Positions 6,081 to 8,261 of a stretch of 8,261 bases of DNA are shown one piece after another. The notes under the pieces are model-generated. The model ran no database searches. It saw nothing but the letters and a program-made list of their open reading frames with translations, and was not told the origin of the DNA. The stretch's first letter is position 1. Each line of letters starts with the position of its first letter. Source of the DNA: an uncultured Propionibacteriaceae bacterium. GTDB lineage: Bacteria > Actinomycetota > Actinomycetes > Propionibacteriales > Propionibacteriaceae. The translations under genes and the position numbers were made by a program. Location of the stretch: contig CAKZJI010000422.1 of the NCBI GenBank assembly GCA_936941515.1, positions 1 through 8,261 on the forward strand, written 5' to 3'.

Positions 6081-7304
6081 ATGGCCTATGTCCCTCGACT
6101 CGTCGATCCACAGCTGCGTTCGCTCCTCGCTGCACTACCGGCGGTCATGCTGGTGGGCCCGCGCGCTTGTGGAAAGACCACCTCGGCCGCGCGTCTTGTT
6201 GCCAGCACAGTGCGGTTGGACCGCCCGTATGACGCTGCGGCTTTCCAGCGCGACCCAGATGCTGCCCTTGCCCGGTTCCCTGAACCCCTGCTGATCGACG
6301 AATGGCAGGAGGTGCCCGACGTGCTGGGCGCGGTCAAACGTGCTGTTGACGTTGACTTCCGGCCGAACCGTTTCATCCTCACTGGCAGCGTGAGCAGCGA
6401 CCTCCACACGCCTTCATGGCCAGGCACTGGGCGGATCACGCGAGTCAGGATGTCCGAAATGACACAGGCAGAGGAGGCTCAGGGGGATAATCGGCTTTTC
6501 ATCGATCGTCTCGCAGCAGCCGACTTTGGCAGTCTCCCTTTTCTGGAATTGTCGTTGGAAGACTATCTGGAGCGTGCTCTGCGGGGCGGGTTCCCTGAGC
6601 CGATGCTCAACTTGCCCCCGTTCGCGGCAGCAGCCTGGTATGAGGGCTACGTCGATCAGCTCCTGAGCCGTGATGCTCGCAACATCTCTCGGTTGGACCC
6701 TGCACGACTGCGTGGCTATCTGGAGGCCTTGGCGACGCAGACCGCCGGGGTGGTGGATCAGCAGACGCTCATCGACGCCGTCGGTATCAACCGTAAGTCC
6801 GCCGTCGCCTACGAGAATCTCCTAGAAGCGCTGTTCGTGCTGGAAAAGATTCCTGCTTGGAGCAGCAACCGTTTGACCCGGCTTAGTCGGCTCCCAAAGC
6901 GTGTGCTGACCGATGCCGCTCTTCTGAGGCCGCTGCTTCGCATCACACCGGAGAAGGTCGCGGACGATTCAGCGCTGTTGGGACGAACCATCGAGACCTT
7001 TGTGGCCACCCAGCTGAGGGCAGAGCTCGGTGTCTCTCCGGCGCACCCCAGGCTCTTTCATCTGCGTGATCGCAATGGACGTCGCGAGATCGACTTCATC
7101 GTCGAATACGGGTCTCTTCAGGTGGCGGCGATTGAGGTGAAGGCCAACGTCGCCCCCGATGAAGCCGACGCTCGACACCTGGCCTGGTTCCGAGATCAGA
7201 TCGGAGAACGGTTCACCTGCGGGGTGGTGATGCACACCGGCCCCGCCGTCTACCCGCTTGGCGAAAAGATCTGGGCGGTCCCCATAGCAGCCATGTGGGT
7301 CTAG
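6081..7304 (+). CDS. AAA_14/DUF4143 ATP-binding protein
   Basis: A complete 407-residue protein of the widespread AAA_14-DUF4143 family, whose cellular role is not established. The ATPase part has Walker A GPRACGKTT (26-34, K32), Walker B LLIDEWQ (70-76, D73/E74) and a sensor-like strand RFILTGS (97-103). The DUF4143 part (about 160-355) has LEDYLERALRGGFPEP (159-174), then VAYENLLEALFVLEKIPAW (242-260) and LPKRVLTDAALL (271-282). Near the end REIDFIVE (335-342) and AIEVKAN (350-356) form a PD-(D/E)XK nuclease-like pattern with D338, E352 and K354. Whether it cuts nucleic acid is unknown. No membrane segment is seen. The ATG at 6081 is chosen because of the leaderless promoter and because the family start (PRLVDPQLRSLL) follows at once. 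It stands alone, next to a broken paralogue, which fits a mobile or accessory gene. Confidence 0.92.
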   Translation: MAYVPRLVDPQLRSLLAALPAVMLVGPRACGKTTSAARLVASTVRLDRPYDAAAFQRDPDAALARFPEPLLIDEWQEVPDVLGAVKRAVDVDFRPNRFILTGSVSSDLHTPSWPGTGRITRVRMSEMTQAEEAQGDNRLFIDRLAAADFGSLPFLELSLEDYLERALRGGFPEPMLNLPPFAAAAWYEGYVDQLLSRDARNISRLDPARLRGYLEALATQTAGVVDQQTLIDAVGINRKSAVAYENLLEALFVLEKIPAWSSNRLTRLSRLPKRVLTDAALLRPLLRITPEKVADDSALLGRTIETFVATQLRAELGVSPAHPRLFHLRDRNGRREIDFIVEYGSLQVAAIEVKANVAPDEADARHLAWFRDQIGERFTCGVVMHTGPAVYPLGEKIWAVPIAAMWV

Positions 7305-7367
7305 GACACGTCTGTGCTATCCGGGATGGCCTCAGCGTCTAGCCCGATTTGGGTGGACGTCCTAGAC
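7299..7367. repeat. Nine-base inverted repeat flanking the ATPase stop codon region
   Basis: GTCTAGGAC at 7299-7307 is matched by its perfect reverse complement GTCCTAGAC at 7359-7367, with 51 bases between. The left arm contains the TAG stop of the ATPase gene. Beyond the arms a further GACGT stretch matches with a two-base offset. A third GTCTAG lies between them at 7337-7342. The spacer is long for a terminator, and the repeat may be a rearrangement footprint. Confidence 0.55.
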
Positions 7368-7409
7368 GACGCATGGGAGCGGCCTCACCGGGGAGGCGAC
7401 CGGCCCACA

Positions 7410-7448
7410 CTGCACATGGCCGGGTTCCTGCGCTGCACATAGTCGGGT
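7410..7448 (+). repeat. Second 23-nt-period repeat pair, possible ghost promoter
   Basis: CTGCACATGGCCGGGT (7410-7425) and CTGCACATAGTCGGGT (7433-7448) differ in two of 16 positions and are 23 bases apart, the same period as the repeats before the ATPase gene. The core TGCACATAGTCGGGT can be aligned loosely with TGTGCGATTTGGGT. The GACCAG-CTTG that follows resembles GACTAGACTGG after the intact repeats. It lies just outside the end of the DUF4143 remnant. Promoter function is inference. Confidence 0.6.
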
Positions 7449-7467
7449 GGACCAGCTTGTTTTGGTC

Positions 7468-7740
7468 TCCCTCGCCTTGGAGCAGCCCGGCCTTCCCCAC
7501 TCCTACCAGCCGGGCCGCCAATGCGGGATCGACTAGGTGGTGTTTGGGTGTCCTGGTGAGCCGTTTCAGTGGATGGAGCACAGGGATCCAGGCTGGAATG
7601 GGGTCGAGCACAAAGATCCTCGCCAAGTGCTCCCGGTAGCCGTCCACCGTGGACCGGGCGGGTTTTTCCGGCTGCCCCGCGGTGGCGGCGTCCAGGAGTA
7701 CCGAATATGACGCATTGGTGGCGGTGGCCGCGGCGTATGC
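7468..7740 (-). pseudogene. Remnant of a second DUF4143 ATPase gene
   Basis: Read on the minus strand, 91 codons starting at 7740 give AYAAATATNASYSVLLDAAT, then GYREHLARIFVLDPIPAW, then RLTRTPKHHLVDPALAARLV and GLLQGEG. This aligns with the intact neighbour from about residue 213 to 300 (compare AYENLLEALFVLEKIPAW and RLPKRVLTDAALLRPLL), which shows the family directly. It lacks the ATPase domain, the first half of DUF4143 and the nuclease-like C-terminus. Upstream, the frame runs into unrelated sequence with a TAA at 7815-7813 and no plausible start. Downstream, the frame stays open to a TAG at 7341-7339, but residues after GEG show no family likeness. The GTG at 7647 could start a fragment but has no convincing role. 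The sequence is too divergent from the intact gene to be a recent duplicate. Confidence 0.75.
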
Positions 7741-7743
7741 CGC

Positions 7744-7860
7744 TTGCCGTCCATCAATATCGACAGCCAGAATTCGGCCATTTTGGATGATGCCTTTGCG
7801 GTTTTGGGGTCGTTAATCGACAAGTATGATCGCAACTGTGAAAGCGATAGCTTTAAGTGA
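7744..7860 (+). pseudogene. Possible 3' fragment of an unknown plus-strand gene
   Basis: From about 7744 the plus strand reads LPSINIDSQNSAILDDAF, then AVLGSLIDKYDRNCESD, then SFK and a TGA at 7858-7860. The composition looks like a real protein tail: alternating hydrophobic and acidic residues and a charged end, with more A/T in the third codon positions than the glycan genes. The frame has no start codon and meets a TGA at 7708-7710. It begins just where similarity of the antisense DUF4143 remnant ends (7740). I therefore read it as the truncated end of a gene joined to the remnant by a deletion or insertion. No family is recognised. Chance is possible for so short a frame. Confidence 0.35.
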
Positions 7861-8164
7861 CCTCATCGTCTTTCCTTTCTGAATGTTCGTCGTAAAATTT
7901 GATGTGTGCTCGTTCGAAAATAAGCATGGCAAGCGCAAAAGACTGTACTGCAAAAATTGCAGCAAAGCTTACATTTACGCCCTCGCTGATGAGCGTGAGG
8001 AGTAGGAATGCTGCGGCACCTGTCACCGGGATGGAAATCGCCAGATATCTACTCTTGGGGACGTTGTGCCACAGCGGTCGGATCTCCCCTGGGCTTGGCT
8101 GATGATCACCGCTCAGGCCGAGCCATCTCCCAATCCTTTTTGAGAGGCTAATTGATTTTTCCAT
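7853..8164 (-). CDS. Small two-helix membrane protein, unknown function
   Basis: A 103-residue protein I do not recognise. The N-terminal 38 residues are basic and polar (MEKSISLSKRIGRWLGLSGD, then HQPSPGEIRPLWHN). Two hydrophobic segments follow: about 40-60 (YLAISIPVTGAAAFLLLTLI) and about 64-84 (NVSFAAIFAVQSFALAMLIF). The tail is highly charged (ERAHIKFYDEHSERKDDE). The short loop implies a hairpin with both ends on the same side, probably the cytoplasm. The start is the ATG at 8164-8162, because AAGGAGG (8176-8170) stands five bases before it. The in-frame ATG at 8206 adds 14 residues but lacks such a site. Codons are A/T-richer than in the glycan locus, which suggests separate origin. 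Its TAA overlaps the end of the possible gene fragment on the other strand. It may be the last gene of a unit that continues past the window. Confidence 0.7.
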   Translation of the reverse strand: MEKSISLSKRIGRWLGLSGDHQPSPGEIRPLWHNVPKSRYLAISIPVTGAAAFLLLTLISEGVNVSFAAIFAVQSFALAMLIFERAHIKFYDEHSERKDDEVT

Positions 8165-8169
8165 GAGAG

Positions 8170-8176
8170 CCTCCTT
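8170..8176 (-). promoter_or_regulatory. Strong Shine-Dalgarno site that fixes the start at 8164
   Basis: On the minus strand AAGGAGG is followed by CTCTC and the ATG at 8164. It is the best ribosome binding site in the window and decides between this start and the upstream in-frame ATG at 8206. The remaining bases to 8261 are A/T-rich and include a TTGATCAA palindrome at 8199-8206; I see no clear promoter. Confidence 0.75.
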
Positions 8177-8261
8177 GATGCAATTTCTGCGAAAATTATT
8201 GATCAAGAGGCTTAGTCAGAATCGGTGGCTGCAATAGTTAATTGACGTGTTGTGCGTGTCG

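Noticed and set aside
5662..6135. Minus-strand open frame of 157 codons across the repeat region
   Set aside because: It runs through both repeat blocks and the ATPase promoter, has no ribosome binding site, and its product is low in structure and rich in S, T, P and R with no family features.
5987..6232. Plus-strand frame starting MLAAKGLLHRFF after the first repeat block
   Set aside because: It reads through the second repeat block and the start of the ATPase gene. The ATG may be a relic of a lost gene, but the present frame is not a credible protein.
7345..7354. CGATTTGGGT as a fifth copy of the promoter motif
   Set aside because: Only the ten-base core matches, the TGTG part is missing, and there is no partner 23 bases away. 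Chance or a relic cannot be told apart.

Overview
The window looks like chromosomal DNA of a high-GC Gram-positive bacterium (Actinomycetota). Most genes are GC-rich with G/C-ending codons, GTG starts are used, one gene appears to be leaderless, and the protein families fit. I cannot fix the genus; Propionibacteriales-like relatives are only a guess.

Region 1 (1-445) is the 3' end of an L,D-transpeptidase (YkuD) gene, a peptidoglycan cross-linking enzyme. A short convergent gap with two small hairpins (446-619) separates it from region 2.

Region 2 (620-5442) is a surface-glycan locus. A GT4-like glycosyltransferase on the minus strand (620-1678) diverges from a tightly packed plus-strand operon of four genes: a nucleotide-sugar dehydrogenase of the UDP-glucose/UDP-ManNAc dehydrogenase family (1740-3038), a second GT4-like glycosyltransferase (3038-4141), a PIG-L/LmbE deacetylase (4142-4780) and a WbqC-family protein (4777-5442). 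Stops and starts touch or overlap at every junction, so the four are probably co-translated. Together they suggest a glycan containing a uronic acid and an amino sugar that is N-deacetylated and perhaps re-decorated. Flippase, polymerase and initiating transferase are not in the window.

Region 3 (5443-6080) has no convincing gene and is partly more A/T-rich. Its right end carries two near-identical 41-bp blocks, each with a 15-nt motif repeated at a 23-nt period. The second block lies directly on the promoter of the next gene.

Region 4 (6081-7304) is an intact AAA_14/DUF4143 ATPase with a PD-(D/E)XK-like C-terminal signature. Its -10 box is placed for leaderless transcription from the ATG.

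Region 5 (7305-8261) is a patchwork. It has a degraded minus-strand DUF4143 paralogue, a second 23-nt-period repeat pair that may be a ghost of the same promoter type, a possible 3' fragment of a plus-strand gene, and a small two-helix membrane protein gene on the minus strand with a strong Shine-Dalgarno site. Composition shifts and gene fragments suggest repeated insertion, deletion or inversion here.

The strongest candidate for something undescribed is the paired 23-nt repeat element tied to the DUF4143 ATPase genes. The second is the translationally coupled deacetylase-WbqC pair.
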